Counted from the stretch's first letter, positions 26,751 through 36,111 are shown. The stretch: 64,000 nt of DNA from Lentibacillus sp. JNUCC-1 (GCF_009741735.1 NZ_WHOH01000003.1:558001-622000), one strand, 5' to 3'. Made by a program: numbers and translations. The notes: a model not told the origin generated them from the letters alone.

Positions 26751-27350
26751 ATGAAAAAGCTATTATTAACAGGTTTTGAACCGTTTTTGGATAACCCGAT
26801 TAACCCAACGATGGCCATTGTGAAGGCGTTGGACCAGACTGAATTGAACGGATACCAGATTATTGGCGGGATTTTGCCGGTGGATTTTTCCAAAACTGGA
26901 GAAGAGATGCTTAAACTTATTGAAGCTCATGACCCTGATGCTGTGATCTCACTAGGACTGGCAGCGGGAAGGACACAGCTGACACCTGAACGCATTGCCA
27001 TCAACTGTAACGACGGTCCGGTAGATAATACAGGCCATAAACCAGATGGTGAAAAAATAATCGCAGACGGCCCAGATGGCTATTTTTCTACACTACCCAT
27101 TAAAGACATCGTTTCAGCGTGCAGGGAAAATGGGCTTCCCGCGAAGATTTCGAATACGGCAGGTGCCTACTTATGCAATCATGTCATGTATCAGGCACTG
27201 CATTTCTTCGCTCAGAACAACCTGGATCGTCCGAGCGGGTTTATTCATCTCCCGGCATCACATGAACTTGCCCTGGAAAAGTCGCAAGCAAGCTGGGCTT
27301 CCAGTGACCTTAAAGAAGGTGTCATAACGGCGATTACATGCCTGCCCTGA
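26751..27350 (+). CDS. pcp: Pyrrolidone-carboxylate peptidase (pyroglutamyl peptidase I)
   Basis: A cytoplasmic cysteine peptidase of 199 residues, the usual length. It removes N-terminal pyroglutamate from peptides. The N-terminal signature LLTGFEPFLDNPINPT is intact. The catalytic triad is visible as Glu in ERIAIN, Cys in NTAGAYLCNHVMY and His in FIHLPASHE. It stands alone behind AAAGGAG and in front of the MFS transporter. Confidence 0.95.
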   Translation: MKKLLLTGFEPFLDNPINPTMAIVKALDQTELNGYQIIGGILPVDFSKTGEEMLKLIEAHDPDAVISLGLAAGRTQLTPERIAINCNDGPVDNTGHKPDGEKIIADGPDGYFSTLPIKDIVSACRENGLPAKISNTAGAYLCNHVMYQALHFFAQNNLDRPSGFIHLPASHELALEKSQASWASSDLKEGVITAITCLP

Positions 27351-27424
27351 TTCTGCCCATTGCCAATCCTGCAAAAAAGGATTACAATAATCTAATGTTA
27401 AATTAGAAAAGTGAGATGATGAGC

Positions 27425-28594
27425 ATGCCGCGCTACATATGGCTGCTGGTGATTGGCACAACGATTAACGTTACGGGTGCATCGCTTCTTTGGCCGTTAA
27501 ACACCATTTATATGCATAATGAACTGGGGAAGACACTTGCTTTTGCAGGGTTTATCTTAATGTTGAACCAAGGGGCTTCGATTATGGGCAACTTGCTTGG
27601 TGGCGTTCTGTTTGATAAAGTCAGTGCCTTCAAAACCATTATTTTGGGCACAGGCACCGCTTTTCTGGCAGCGGTGATGCTGTCCTTTTACCATACGATT
27701 GTGCCATATTCCATATTGCTCGTCATTATTGGCTTTGGTTCCGGCATTACCATTCCTGTCATGTTTGCTATGGCTGGGTCTGTCTGGCCTGAGGGCGGGC
27801 GAAAAACTTTTAATGCTATTTACGTCGCACAGAATCTCGGTGTGGCGATCGGAGCCTCTGTGGGCGGATTTGTAGCAAGCGTGTCTTTTAATTATATTTT
27901 CATGGCTAACGCTTTTATGTTCGGTTTATTTCTTCTACTTGTACTGACAACTTATAAGGGGATGGACCAGGAGAAAGACCGTCTCATGAGTACTACCATT
28001 ATTGATCAGAGTGCATCTATTAAAGATAAGACGGCTTTTAAAAGGCTGCTCATTCTTTCAATCGGATTTTTGGTAGCCTGGATTGCCTATAGTCAGTGGC
28101 AATCAACCATCGCCTCTCATACCCAGGATCTCGGTATTCCTTTGGAGCAGTATAGTGCCTTATGGGCGATCAACGGTTTTTTGATCGTCATTGGTCAGCC
28201 ACTGGTGAGTTGGGTGACCAAACGCATTACGTCTGTCAAACAGCATATTTACATAGGGACAGTTATTATGATGATCTCGTTCTTTGTAGCAAGCTTTGCG
28301 GAGATCTTTACAATGTTTGCAGCGGCAATGGTCATTTTAACACTTGGTGAAATGCTTGTCTGGCCTGCAATTCCGTCACTAGCCAACGATTTAGCTCCAA
28401 GAGGGCGGGCAGGATTTTATCAAGGCTTTATCAACAGTGTTTCAGCAGCGGGCCGGATGACTGGACCGTTTCTGGGTGGTTTGTTTGTCGATGTGTATAA
28501 CATTAACTTATTGTTTATCATTCTGTTTGGTCTTTTAATCATCCCGTTTGTCACGACGCATTATTACGACCGTGGTTTAAAAGCGAGTCAATGA
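27425..28594 (+). CDS. Major facilitator superfamily transporter
   Basis: About 389 residues with twelve hydrophobic segments and a central cytoplasmic loop near residues 180-205. The loop between helices 2 and 3 carries GGVLFDKVSAFKTI, the MFS A-motif position (G-X3-D-R/K). It resembles YttB-like multidrug or sugar efflux proteins, but no substrate can be inferred. The start is uncertain among ATG 27416, 27419 and 27425; AAGTGAG suits 27425 best. No close partner genes. Confidence 0.82.
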   Translation: MPRYIWLLVIGTTINVTGASLLWPLNTIYMHNELGKTLAFAGFILMLNQGASIMGNLLGGVLFDKVSAFKTIILGTGTAFLAAVMLSFYHTIVPYSILLVIIGFGSGITIPVMFAMAGSVWPEGGRKTFNAIYVAQNLGVAIGASVGGFVASVSFNYIFMANAFMFGLFLLLVLTTYKGMDQEKDRLMSTTIIDQSASIKDKTAFKRLLILSIGFLVAWIAYSQWQSTIASHTQDLGIPLEQYSALWAINGFLIVIGQPLVSWVTKRITSVKQHIYIGTVIMMISFFVASFAEIFTMFAAAMVILTLGEMLVWPAIPSLANDLAPRGRAGFYQGFINSVSAAGRMTGPFLGGLFVDVYNINLLFIILFGLLIIPFVTTHYYDRGLKASQ

Positions 28595-28685
28595 CCAAAT
28601 GGAAATCAAATCATGTATAATGGACATACACGCACATAATAAAACAGGTGATTTCATATACTATTAATATGCTAGGAGAGAAAAT

Positions 28686-29423
28686 ATGTCTGATATTAAA
28701 TTGATTGCGCTTGATATGGATGGGACCCTATTGAACACAGCTGAAGAGATTTCCGCTTACACCAAAGAGGTGATCGGCGAAGCACTAGACTTGGGTGTTC
28801 ACGTTGTATTGTCAACAGGGCGAGCGTTACCGACATGTTATCCATACGCGGAAACACTCGGTCTCAAGTCTTACCTTGTAACGGTGAATGGCGGCGAGAT
28901 ATGGACCATGGAGAAGCAACTTGTCGAACGGCATTTGCTTGAACCGGATCTTGTTGAAAACATCTATAGACTGGCCTTGCGAAAAGAGCTTAAAACCTGG
29001 ATGATTACGACTGAAAAGGTATATTTTAATGAGCGTCCAGAAGATTTCCACGCACATGAGTGGCTGAAGCTGGGTGGTCACACGCTTGACGAAGCATCTC
29101 TTGAATCTTTTATTAAAGAAGTTTCCCATTATGAAGGACTTGAATTGACGAACTCTTTGCCCATAAACGTTGAAATTAATCCAAAGGGTGTCAGTAAAGC
29201 AAGTGCTTTAAAACGTGTTTGCCGGGAGCTCGGATTTACAATGGATGAGGTCATGGCAGTTGGAGACAGTCTCAATGATATGAAAATGATTCAGGAAGCG
29301 GGTCTCGGTGTTGCGATGAAGAACGGGCAGGAAGCGATCAAGAAAGCTGCCGATTATATGACAGACACCAATAATCAAGATGGGGTTGCCAAAGCCATTG
29401 AAACGTTTGTCCTAAAAAGATAA
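28686..29423 (+). CDS. Cof-type HAD-IIB phosphatase
   Basis: A 245-residue haloacid dehalogenase-like hydrolase with motif I ALDMDGTLLN (nucleophile Asp), motif II LSTGR, the lysine motif in GVSKASALK and motif IV GDSLNDMKMI. A C2B cap lies between motifs II and III (about residues 85-185). It is slightly short for the Cof family (about 270). Such enzymes dephosphorylate sugar phosphates or flavin precursors in the cytosol; the substrate is not evident. Confidence 0.9.
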   Translation: MSDIKLIALDMDGTLLNTAEEISAYTKEVIGEALDLGVHVVLSTGRALPTCYPYAETLGLKSYLVTVNGGEIWTMEKQLVERHLLEPDLVENIYRLALRKELKTWMITTEKVYFNERPEDFHAHEWLKLGGHTLDEASLESFIKEVSHYEGLELTNSLPINVEINPKGVSKASALKRVCRELGFTMDEVMAVGDSLNDMKMIQEAGLGVAMKNGQEAIKKAADYMTDTNNQDGVAKAIETFVLKR

Positions 29424-29504
29424 ACGGGTAAATTTTCTTGTCAGCTTTCTTTCCGCGCGTAAAAGGAGTATAATGAAGAGAGTAACAGGAAAGGGGTTGC
29501 ACGC

Positions 29505-29687
29505 ATGTCTTTTTCCAGAAGGCCAAAAGAGCCGGTTCCTGAAGTGGAGACAAACGTTTGGGCATGTATCAGTGACGATTGCCAAGGGTGGATGAGGGAG
29601 TCCTTCAGTTTTGAAGAAACACCAAAATGTCCTCTTTGTAAATCAGAAATGAAACAGGAAGTCCGTACACTGCCTGAATTGCAATAA
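29505..29687 (+). CDS. ydjO: YdjO-like cold-inducible zinc-ribbon protein (60 aa)
   Basis: A 60-residue protein with two cysteine pairs (WACISDDCQGWMR and CPLCKSEM) that probably bind one zinc. It aligns along its length, from memory, with B. subtilis YdjO, including the FSFEETPKCPLC core. A good AAAGGGG lies before the ATG. YdjO expression rises in the cold in B. subtilis, but its function is unknown. Confidence 0.85.
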   Translation: MSFSRRPKEPVPEVETNVWACISDDCQGWMRESFSFEETPKCPLCKSEMKQEVRTLPELQ

Positions 29688-29724
29688 AGAAAGAAAAGAT
29701 AATCTTAAAGCAAGAATTGGATAC

Positions 29725-29755
29725 AAGGCGCCCTTATATGGGGCGTCTTTCTTGT
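29725..29755 (+). terminator. Terminator after ydjO-like gene
   Basis: AAGGCGCCC pairs with GGGGCGTCTT with a G-U pair, followed by TCTTGTTT. The 180 bases between this and the next gene hold a GC-rich AAGGAGGACCAAGGCGGC stretch but no gene I can support. Confidence 0.7.
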
Positions 29756-29935
29756 TTCATTAATCAAGATACCGGCAAGCTCCAGCGGATATCTTAGCAA
29801 AGAGCACCACTACGCGTTCTTGCTTATGATTTTCAAGGAGGACCAAGGCGGCTTCCGCTTATGGGTATAATTCACCTTCTGCATGACTATACATATAATT
29901 AAATGACTAACATCAATGTAAAAGGGTGTGTCACT

Positions 29936-30991
29936 TTGAATAATCATTTGTATTATTACGTCACAGGTCATACAGCACATGGATATGTGAATTATATAGA
30001 AGAAAATGTCAGTGAACTTGAACAGGTTATTATTCTAAATCACAGCTCTCACAAGTTGAAAACGGCCGTATTGGAGCAGTTTGTTAAGGTGATGGAACAA
30101 GATGAAGCGCTGGAAATCCTGCAAAGCCCTCTCGGACATGGGGATTTAGATGGTGTCATTGCTCGCGGCCGATCAATGGCGGTTGTCGCTGATACAGTGA
30201 TCGACCAGCAACTGGCGAATCGTCTAAAGGGTGTGATTGAGATCAACCTGGCTTTCTTTATGGGTGAAACGAACGATATTAAGGATCACCACATTTGGAC
30301 CCAATATGAGGCATTAACCACTGAGGCCCATGACTGGTTCAAAAAAGGACTTGATATCCATGATGATCTTGAAGCAGTTTATATCAACGAAATGGACTTT
30401 TCCAAGGCGGATGATTGTGCAGAAGCATTTAATAAACGGGTATTGCAAGGTAACCAGCCTATAGACCGTGATCCGGTGATATATCCCAGGATGTTTGGAA
30501 CGAATACATCAGAAGGCGCGGTCAATGTCATACCAGAACTCATTGCCCCTTTAAAGCGATGCTACTATTTAAAAGGGCGTGCCGGCACAGGGAAGTCCTC
30601 TTTTATGAAAGAGGTGATAGAAGCTTGTGCTTCCCACGGATTGGATATGGAGATTTATTATTGCAGCTTTGATTCTCATAGTGTGGATATGGTGCTTGTA
30701 AGAGAACTTGAGTTTTGTATATTTGACAGTACTGATCCGCATGAATTTTTCCCGGAAGACAGTGGAGATGAAGTCATTGATTTATATGAAATAGCTGTAG
30801 CTCAGGGGACAGATGAAAAATATGCAGATACAATTCATGATTTAACAACCCGATATAAAACCTGCATGAAACGCGGGATCACCAAACTGAAAGATGCAAG
30901 AGAGTGGCTGGATGAACAAATGCAGCCTCAGTACAATCAAAGCAGGGCTGCTGAGGACGTTATGACTTTTATTCGCTCAAATGTTCTTTAA
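29936..30991 (+). CDS. Double-domain P-loop ATPase of the PRK06851 type, degenerate N-terminal loop
   Basis: A protein of about 351 residues. The second half has a clear Walker A, GRAGTGKSS (about residues 228-236), and YCSFDSHSVDMVL beyond it. Relatives carry a P-loop in each half; here the N-terminal equivalent reads IILNHSSHKLKTAVLEQ, with the glycines and GKS lost, so probably only the C-terminal half binds ATP. TTG 29936 is favoured as start because AAGGGTGTG precedes it; ATG 29903 has no ribosome site. The role is unknown. It is followed by two IDEAL-domain genes. Confidence 0.75.
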   Translation: MNNHLYYYVTGHTAHGYVNYIEENVSELEQVIILNHSSHKLKTAVLEQFVKVMEQDEALEILQSPLGHGDLDGVIARGRSMAVVADTVIDQQLANRLKGVIEINLAFFMGETNDIKDHHIWTQYEALTTEAHDWFKKGLDIHDDLEAVYINEMDFSKADDCAEAFNKRVLQGNQPIDRDPVIYPRMFGTNTSEGAVNVIPELIAPLKRCYYLKGRAGTGKSSFMKEVIEACASHGLDMEIYYCSFDSHSVDMVLVRELEFCIFDSTDPHEFFPEDSGDEVIDLYEIAVAQGTDEKYADTIHDLTTRYKTCMKRGITKLKDAREWLDEQMQPQYNQSRAAEDVMTFIRSNVL

Positions 30992-31011
30992 TGTGATTGA
31001 AAAAAACAAGG

Positions 31012-31053
31012 ATAAGGTGTATGATTAATTAACAGAAAAGTCATACACCTTAT
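31012..31053 (+). terminator. Hairpin between the ATPase gene and the first IDEAL gene
   Basis: A perfect 13-bp stem (31012-31024 with 31041-31053) ends nine bases before the GGAGGTG of the next gene. The following TCGTTCTT is only weakly U-rich, so termination may be partial, or the hairpin may act on translation of the downstream gene. Confidence 0.6.
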
Positions 31054-31074
31054 TCGTTCTTGGAGGTGCAAATA

Positions 31075-31518
31075 ATGGTAAAGGTGAAAATGCTGAAGCC
31101 GTATTATATAAAGATCCACACCAAGACACTAAGAATTGTGCTGGCATATCAATACTTCTCAGTTTTTATTAACGAGCATACCTATCAATTTATTCCAATT
31201 GAATCCAGTGAAATTCGAGTCAACTTGCAGACAAAGAAAATCGAAAATACGGATGCACGTTTTGCTTTTCAAAAAGGGAAAAGCATTATGTATATGACCA
31301 TGACAGAACTAAGCCGTCTGCCGGACTTTCTTGAGCAGCTACACGGCATTTGTGAACCTTATTATGAAAGCGATAACAATAAATGTGACGCTTCTCAAAA
31401 AGAGGAAGTTTTGGATTTGATTACAGAGCTGGAGAATCTAAATAGACACCGTCTGATTGATAAGGCGCTTGACGAAGGGGACTACGAAGCGTTTCAAAAA
31501 CTGACACAACATTTTTAG
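31075..31518 (+). CDS. IDEAL-domain protein, copy 1
   Basis: A cytoplasmic protein of 147 residues. The N-terminal 90 residues form a beta-rich domain (VKVKMLKPYYIKIHTKTLRIVLAYQYFSVFINEHTYQF). The C-terminal 30 residues hold the IDEAL motif (RHRLIDKALDEGDYEAFQKL), a short helical domain found at the ends of several Bacillota proteins. The start is set by GGAGGTG before ATG 31075. It is a paralog of the next gene, roughly 40 percent identical by eye. No biochemical role is known to me. Confidence 0.8.
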   Translation: MVKVKMLKPYYIKIHTKTLRIVLAYQYFSVFINEHTYQFIPIESSEIRVNLQTKKIENTDARFAFQKGKSIMYMTMTELSRLPDFLEQLHGICEPYYESDNNKCDASQKEEVLDLITELENLNRHRLIDKALDEGDYEAFQKLTQHF

Positions 31519-31608
31519 TTTTTTCATCCATCAGCATGTTTTACTACCTTAAGCTTCGGGTATATCCCTTATAACAACCCAAAAGGGCTCGTTATTGGAG
31601 GTTATCGT

Positions 31609-32055
31609 ATGGTCAGTGTCAGAGTGTTGAAGCCTTATTATTTAAAGGTAGACCGTGATTATATACGAGTAATTTTGGCTTATCAGTATTTTACGATAGC
31701 CATAAATGGTGAAATCTATCAATTTGTTCCTAAAAAAGATAGAGAGATTATTATTGATCGTAAAACACAAAAAATCGTCAATACGGATGCTGTCCTCACG
31801 TTTCAAAAGGGTGTAGAAGTTAAGTATGTTCCGATGGTTGATTTAATTTCCGTCCCGGATTTCCTTATACAGCTCTATGCAATCACGAAAACGTATTATA
31901 AGGAATCGGACCGTCTGCAGGAAAAGTCCGTAGATGAGGCATATACTGAACTTATTATTTCTGAATTGGAAAACATGAACGTGAAGCGCGAGATCGATAA
32001 AGCGCTCGATAATCGAGATGAACAAGCGTTCCGCGATCTCGTGGAACAGTTATAG
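31609..32055 (+). CDS. IDEAL-domain protein, copy 2
   Basis: A tandem paralog of the preceding gene with the same layout: VRVLKPYYLKVDRDYIRVILAYQYFTIAINGEIYQFVP at the start and KREIDKALDNRDEQAFRDLVEQL at the end (148 residues). The 90-bp gap upstream has its own TTGGAGG ribosome site. The duplication is old, since most surface positions differ while LKPYY, LAYQYF and the IDEAL motif are kept. Confidence 0.8.
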   Translation: MVSVRVLKPYYLKVDRDYIRVILAYQYFTIAINGEIYQFVPKKDREIIIDRKTQKIVNTDAVLTFQKGVEVKYVPMVDLISVPDFLIQLYAITKTYYKESDRLQEKSVDEAYTELIISELENMNVKREIDKALDNRDEQAFRDLVEQL

Positions 32056-32081
32056 AGAAACAGTGCTTAAGCATTTGTTGC

Positions 32082-32117
32082 AAAACCAGGCTTTCATATA
32101 GTGAAAGCCTGGTTTTT
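32082..32117 (+). terminator. Terminator after the IDEAL pair
   Basis: A perfect 15-bp stem (AAAACCAGGCTTTCA with TGAAAGCCTGGTTTT) around a 5-nt loop, ending in TTTTT. Confidence 0.92.
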
Positions 32118-32160
32118 AGTGTGGTATAATATTCTGAAGAAAACAAGGGGAGGAATGACA

Positions 32161-33768
32161 ATGCATCTGGACAGCCTATATCATCCGTATCCATCACAAA
32201 GAATGACCACGTACAGTCGTAAAGGCATGGTGGCAACATCCCAGCCGATCGCAGCTCAAATTGGTGTGGATATCCTGAAGCAAGGCGGAAATGCGGTTGA
32301 CGCAGCTATTGCAACAGCTGCTGCTCTAACTGTGGTGGAACCGACAACAACAGGGGTTGGCGGTGATGCTTTTGCAATCGTGTGGATGAATGAAAAAATG
32401 TATGGTATTAACGGAAGTGGACCTGCACCTGAGTCCATCTCCATTGATGCAGTAAAAGAACTGGGATATGAAGCAATGCCTAAATACGGATTTATCCCGG
32501 TTACAGTACCTGGAGCCCCAGCAACATGGGCAGCGTTATCAGAACGTTTTGGGAACTTATCACTAAGAGAAACCCTTCAGCCTGCCATTAATTACGCAAG
32601 AGAGGGTTTCGCATTAACACCTGTGCTGGGAAAGTATTGGGAGCGGGCGTATCATATATTTAAGGAACACACCAGCGGAGAAGCCTTCACACACTGGTTT
32701 GAGACATTTGCCAAAAATGGGCCTCCGAAAATTGGGGATATGTGGGCTTCCGAAGACCTCGCCCGTACATTGGAACGCATTGGCGACACAGGTGCTGAAG
32801 CATTCTATCGTGGGGAATTGGCTGACCAAATCGATGCTTTCTCGAAAAAACATGGCGGCTTTTTATCACGTGATGACTTAGCCAAATACCGAGCAGAGTG
32901 GGTCGATCCGATCTCTGTCAATTATCGGGGGTATGATGTATGGGAGCTGCCTCCGAACAGTCAGGGTCTTGTCGCACTGATGGCCTTGAACATCCTGGAA
33001 GGGTTTGAATTTGGAGAGAAAGAGACGGTTGCTACATATCATAAACAGATGGAAGCGATGAAACTTGCTTTTGCGGATGGGTTTAAGCATATTACAGAAG
33101 AACATCGAATGATGTACACGCCAGAGGAATTGATGAATCTGGATTATATTGCGCGTCGGCGTGCTTTGATCGGCGAGAGAGCATTGATGCCTGAAGCAGG
33201 AGAGCCGCGTCAGGGTGGTACCGTCTACTTGGCGGCAGCGGATGGTGACGGAAATATGGTCTCTTTTATTCAAAGCAATTATATGGGTTTTGGTTCAGGT
33301 TTGGTTGTTCCGGGTACAGGTATTTCGCTGCAAAACAGAGGCTATGACTTTTCTCTTGATCCTTCACATATCAATGCGCTTAAAGGTGGTAAAAAAACGT
33401 TCCATACCATCATACCCGGATTTATGACAGAAGGAGACCAAGCAGTCGGTCCATTTGGGGTGATGGGTGGATTTATGATGCCACATGGCCATGTTCAACT
33501 TGTAATGAACACAATCGATTTTCATTTAAACCCTCAGGCAGCACTTGATGCGCCACGTTGGCAATGGATGAAGAACAAGTTGATTAAGGTCGAGCCTGGT
33601 TTTCCATTGCATATTGCACAGGCACTCGGCCGTAAAGGTCACCAGATTGAATATGCCGGAGACCATGGCGGGTTTGGGCGCGGTCAAATTATCTGGCGCA
33701 ATTCTGAAACAGGCGTTTTGATGGGAGGCACGGAAAGCCGTACAGACGGGAGTATTGCAGTGTGGTAA
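32161..33768 (+). CDS. Gamma-glutamyltransferase-family Ntn hydrolase, YwrD-like
   Basis: This 535-residue protein has the GGT fold. The conserved N-terminal SQPIAAQIGVDILKQGGNAVDAAIA and GVGGDAFAIVW segments are present, and the autoprocessing site is expected at the Thr of GGTVYLAAADGDGN, which would be the new N-terminus and nucleophile of the small subunit. There is no signal peptide, so it differs from secreted GGT and resembles the cytoplasmic YwrD group. Substrate could be glutathione-like, poly-gamma-glutamyl or cephalosporin-type gamma-amides; unresolved. The start at 32161 is placed by AGGGGAGGAA. Confidence 0.85.
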   Translation: MHLDSLYHPYPSQRMTTYSRKGMVATSQPIAAQIGVDILKQGGNAVDAAIATAAALTVVEPTTTGVGGDAFAIVWMNEKMYGINGSGPAPESISIDAVKELGYEAMPKYGFIPVTVPGAPATWAALSERFGNLSLRETLQPAINYAREGFALTPVLGKYWERAYHIFKEHTSGEAFTHWFETFAKNGPPKIGDMWASEDLARTLERIGDTGAEAFYRGELADQIDAFSKKHGGFLSRDDLAKYRAEWVDPISVNYRGYDVWELPPNSQGLVALMALNILEGFEFGEKETVATYHKQMEAMKLAFADGFKHITEEHRMMYTPEELMNLDYIARRRALIGERALMPEAGEPRQGGTVYLAAADGDGNMVSFIQSNYMGFGSGLVVPGTGISLQNRGYDFSLDPSHINALKGGKKTFHTIIPGFMTEGDQAVGPFGVMGGFMMPHGHVQLVMNTIDFHLNPQAALDAPRWQWMKNKLIKVEPGFPLHIAQALGRKGHQIEYAGDHGGFGRGQIIWRNSETGVLMGGTESRTDGSIAVW

Positions 33769-33799
33769 GGTGATTTGATTTAACCAAATTTGAAAAAAT

Positions 33800-33846
33800 A
33801 ACCATCCGGAGCAAGTTGAAGAACTTGTCTCGGACGGTTGTTTTTA
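33800..33846. terminator. Bidirectional terminator between the GGT gene and the PBP gene
   Basis: AACC..TCCG..CAAGTT pairs with AACTTG..CGGA.GGTT (two G-U pairs, two mismatches), followed by GTTTTTATTTT on the forward strand and ATTTTTT on the reverse. A second small stem, GCTGACC/GGTCAGC at 33855-33882, lies just past the end of the PBP gene. Confidence 0.7.
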
Positions 33847-33889
33847 TTTTGGAAGCTGACCAGTGGCGAATATGCGGTCAGCCTGATTC

Positions 33890-35911
33890 TTATTTAACTT
33901 CGCCAATGAGTTCACCGACTTTTTCAGCAGTATAGGCACTTCCGCCTTTGTCTTCGGTGTGTTCAATCATCATTGCGATCAATAGATCTTTTTGGTCTGC
34001 TGTATACCCGACAAACCAGCCATTCTCTTGACCATCTTTATCTTCTGAGCTCAGTTTCAACTCAGCAGTACCGGTTTTTCCGGCAATGGCCACATTGTCT
34101 CGTTGTGCTGCATTTGCGGTTCCTTCTGCTACAACTTTGCGCAAATCTTCCTGCATTTGTTTGGCAACATCCTTAGACACGACATCTTCTTTCCAAATCT
34201 GTTCTTTATCTTCATCTGACAGTAAAACAGGTTTCAACATATCGCCTTCATTTAAGAATGGAGTGTATGAGAGAGCAAGATGCAAGGCGCTTATTTGCAA
34301 TTGCCCTTGACCATATCCAGTGTTTGCGAGCATCACTTCATCTTTGATTTTCCCGTCACTTGAGATGGTAGATGTTTGGATGGGATAGCTGAAAGGCACA
34401 TCTTCACCAAATCCAAATGATTCAAATCCCGAAACGAGTGCTTCACTTCCCATATCCACCGCTTGCATAGCAAAGTAAATATTATCTGAGCGGACAAGGG
34501 CATTTGTCAGGTCAACAGGTTCATTGGATTCAGACACACGTTTAACTTTGTAGTCGCCCCACCCTTCACCGTTGCTCCAGGTTAATCCATTTATTTTGAT
34601 GCCTTCATTCCGATCGAGGGTGCCATTCTTTATGCCAATCGCTGCGGTGAGCGGCTTAATCGTTGACCCGGGAGAGTATGTTGCATTAAATTTGTTTATG
34701 AGCGGTAACTTTGGATCGTTCTCCATCTCCTGAACCATGCTGTAAGGCAGTCCAGCTGCCATATCATTCGGATTAAAAGCTGGGCTGCTGACCAGTGCTA
34801 AAGCTTCCCCTGTTTTTGGGTGAATCGCTGCAGCTGTTCCGGATTCATTGTCGAAGGATTCATATATTTTCTTTTGCAAACTGCCATCGATCGTCAGAAC
34901 GACATTTTCTCCGTCTTTGACTGGCTTTTCTGCCAGCATAACGTCTTCATCAGATTCCTTTATAATCTGTAGCTGGATCCCTGCTTCTCCACGGAGTTTT
35001 TCTTCAAAAAGCTGTTCAATACCACGTTTTCCAATAATGTCATTTGGGTTGTATTGTCTGTCTTTATGATTCTCTATTTCTTCTGCGGTGACTTGCCCCA
35101 CATACCCAATTAAATGAGCAGCCGCTTCATCCAGCGGATAGACTCGTCCGAGTGCGTTATCAAATTGGATGCCGCCGATGGATAGAAGCGCGTCTTTATT
35201 GCTGTCTGTTTTCATAATATTTTTTAATGGAACAAAGTAATCTGGCTGCACCCAGTCTTGGTTGAGTTTATTCTTGATTTTATCTGCATCCATTGTTAGT
35301 AAATCGGCGACTTTTTTAATGGTTGCGTCATTATTGTCAAATTTGCCGGGCACAATTCCGACCTCATATACTTCATCATTGAGAGCCAGTGGAATTTGGT
35401 TGCGGTCAACGATATCACCACGCTCCGGGTTGGTTGTATTGATGGCGATTTCTCCGCCGTCTTTCAAATCTGGGAAAATAAAACCTGGATTCCATTGCAC
35501 AAACCAATTCTTCTCATCTTCTTCACCCTCTTGAACGAGCGTTGCGGTGTACTCAAAATCGATCCCACCTGCAACAGTGTTCATCTTTACAGAAAAGGGG
35601 TAAACAGCTTCTCCGTCGTCTATCGCTTTCTCGAGTTTCTCTTCTTTTAGCGATGAGTAGGAAATCTCAAGATCTTCTACATTGATATCTTTGTATATTT
35701 TTTTATATCGATCTATAAATGCTTCCTTGTCTGTCGGTTCATAGGCATCAGTTGGTTGTGTTGCCTGTAATTGATACATCTTGTCAAAGTCCTGATTTTG
35801 CCATGAATCAACAAAGGTCTCAAACCTCTCATTCGGTGACGGTTCATCATTTGAACAGGCACCTAAAATCAACAGTCCCAAAAGAACTGCCCAAACAATC
35901 TTCCTAGTCAT
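33890..35911 (-). CDS. pbpC: Class B penicillin-binding protein with MecA N-terminal domain (PBP3/PbpC-like)
   Basis: A 673-residue lipoprotein (LLILGACSND lipobox) that cross-links peptidoglycan outside the membrane. Domains in order: NTF2-like MecA_N (about 25-140), PBP dimerisation domain (about 150-320, with ERGDIVDRNQIPLA), and transpeptidase (about 345-665) with SxxK in YSPGSTIKPLTA, SxN in RSDNIYFAMQ and KTG in IAGKTGTAEL. This layout is that of B. subtilis PbpC and staphylococcal PBP2a, proteins with low beta-lactam affinity. ATG 35911 is chosen, behind AGGGGGG; a longer frame runs to 35956. It is alone on the reverse strand. Confidence 0.92.
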   Translation of the reverse strand: MTRKIVWAVLLGLLILGACSNDEPSPNERFETFVDSWQNQDFDKMYQLQATQPTDAYEPTDKEAFIDRYKKIYKDINVEDLEISYSSLKEEKLEKAIDDGEAVYPFSVKMNTVAGGIDFEYTATLVQEGEEDEKNWFVQWNPGFIFPDLKDGGEIAINTTNPERGDIVDRNQIPLALNDEVYEVGIVPGKFDNNDATIKKVADLLTMDADKIKNKLNQDWVQPDYFVPLKNIMKTDSNKDALLSIGGIQFDNALGRVYPLDEAAAHLIGYVGQVTAEEIENHKDRQYNPNDIIGKRGIEQLFEEKLRGEAGIQLQIIKESDEDVMLAEKPVKDGENVVLTIDGSLQKKIYESFDNESGTAAAIHPKTGEALALVSSPAFNPNDMAAGLPYSMVQEMENDPKLPLINKFNATYSPGSTIKPLTAAIGIKNGTLDRNEGIKINGLTWSNGEGWGDYKVKRVSESNEPVDLTNALVRSDNIYFAMQAVDMGSEALVSGFESFGFGEDVPFSYPIQTSTISSDGKIKDEVMLANTGYGQGQLQISALHLALSYTPFLNEGDMLKPVLLSDEDKEQIWKEDVVSKDVAKQMQEDLRKVVAEGTANAAQRDNVAIAGKTGTAELKLSSEDKDGQENGWFVGYTADQKDLLIAMMIEHTEDKGGSAYTAEKVGELIGEVK

Positions 35912-36111
35912 AACCAACCCCCCTGAAATATAAAAAATCTGATTTAAGAATAACATCCTCTATATTACTCAACAATGATATACACTCACACTTATCTGAA
36001 AAAGCACAAAAAACCATTTCACAACAAACACAGACTGCGATATGAAAAAATCAGCTATGTGTCACTGTTTATGAATTTGCCGAATTAAGGCATCTAGCTT
36101 TAGATGTTTGG

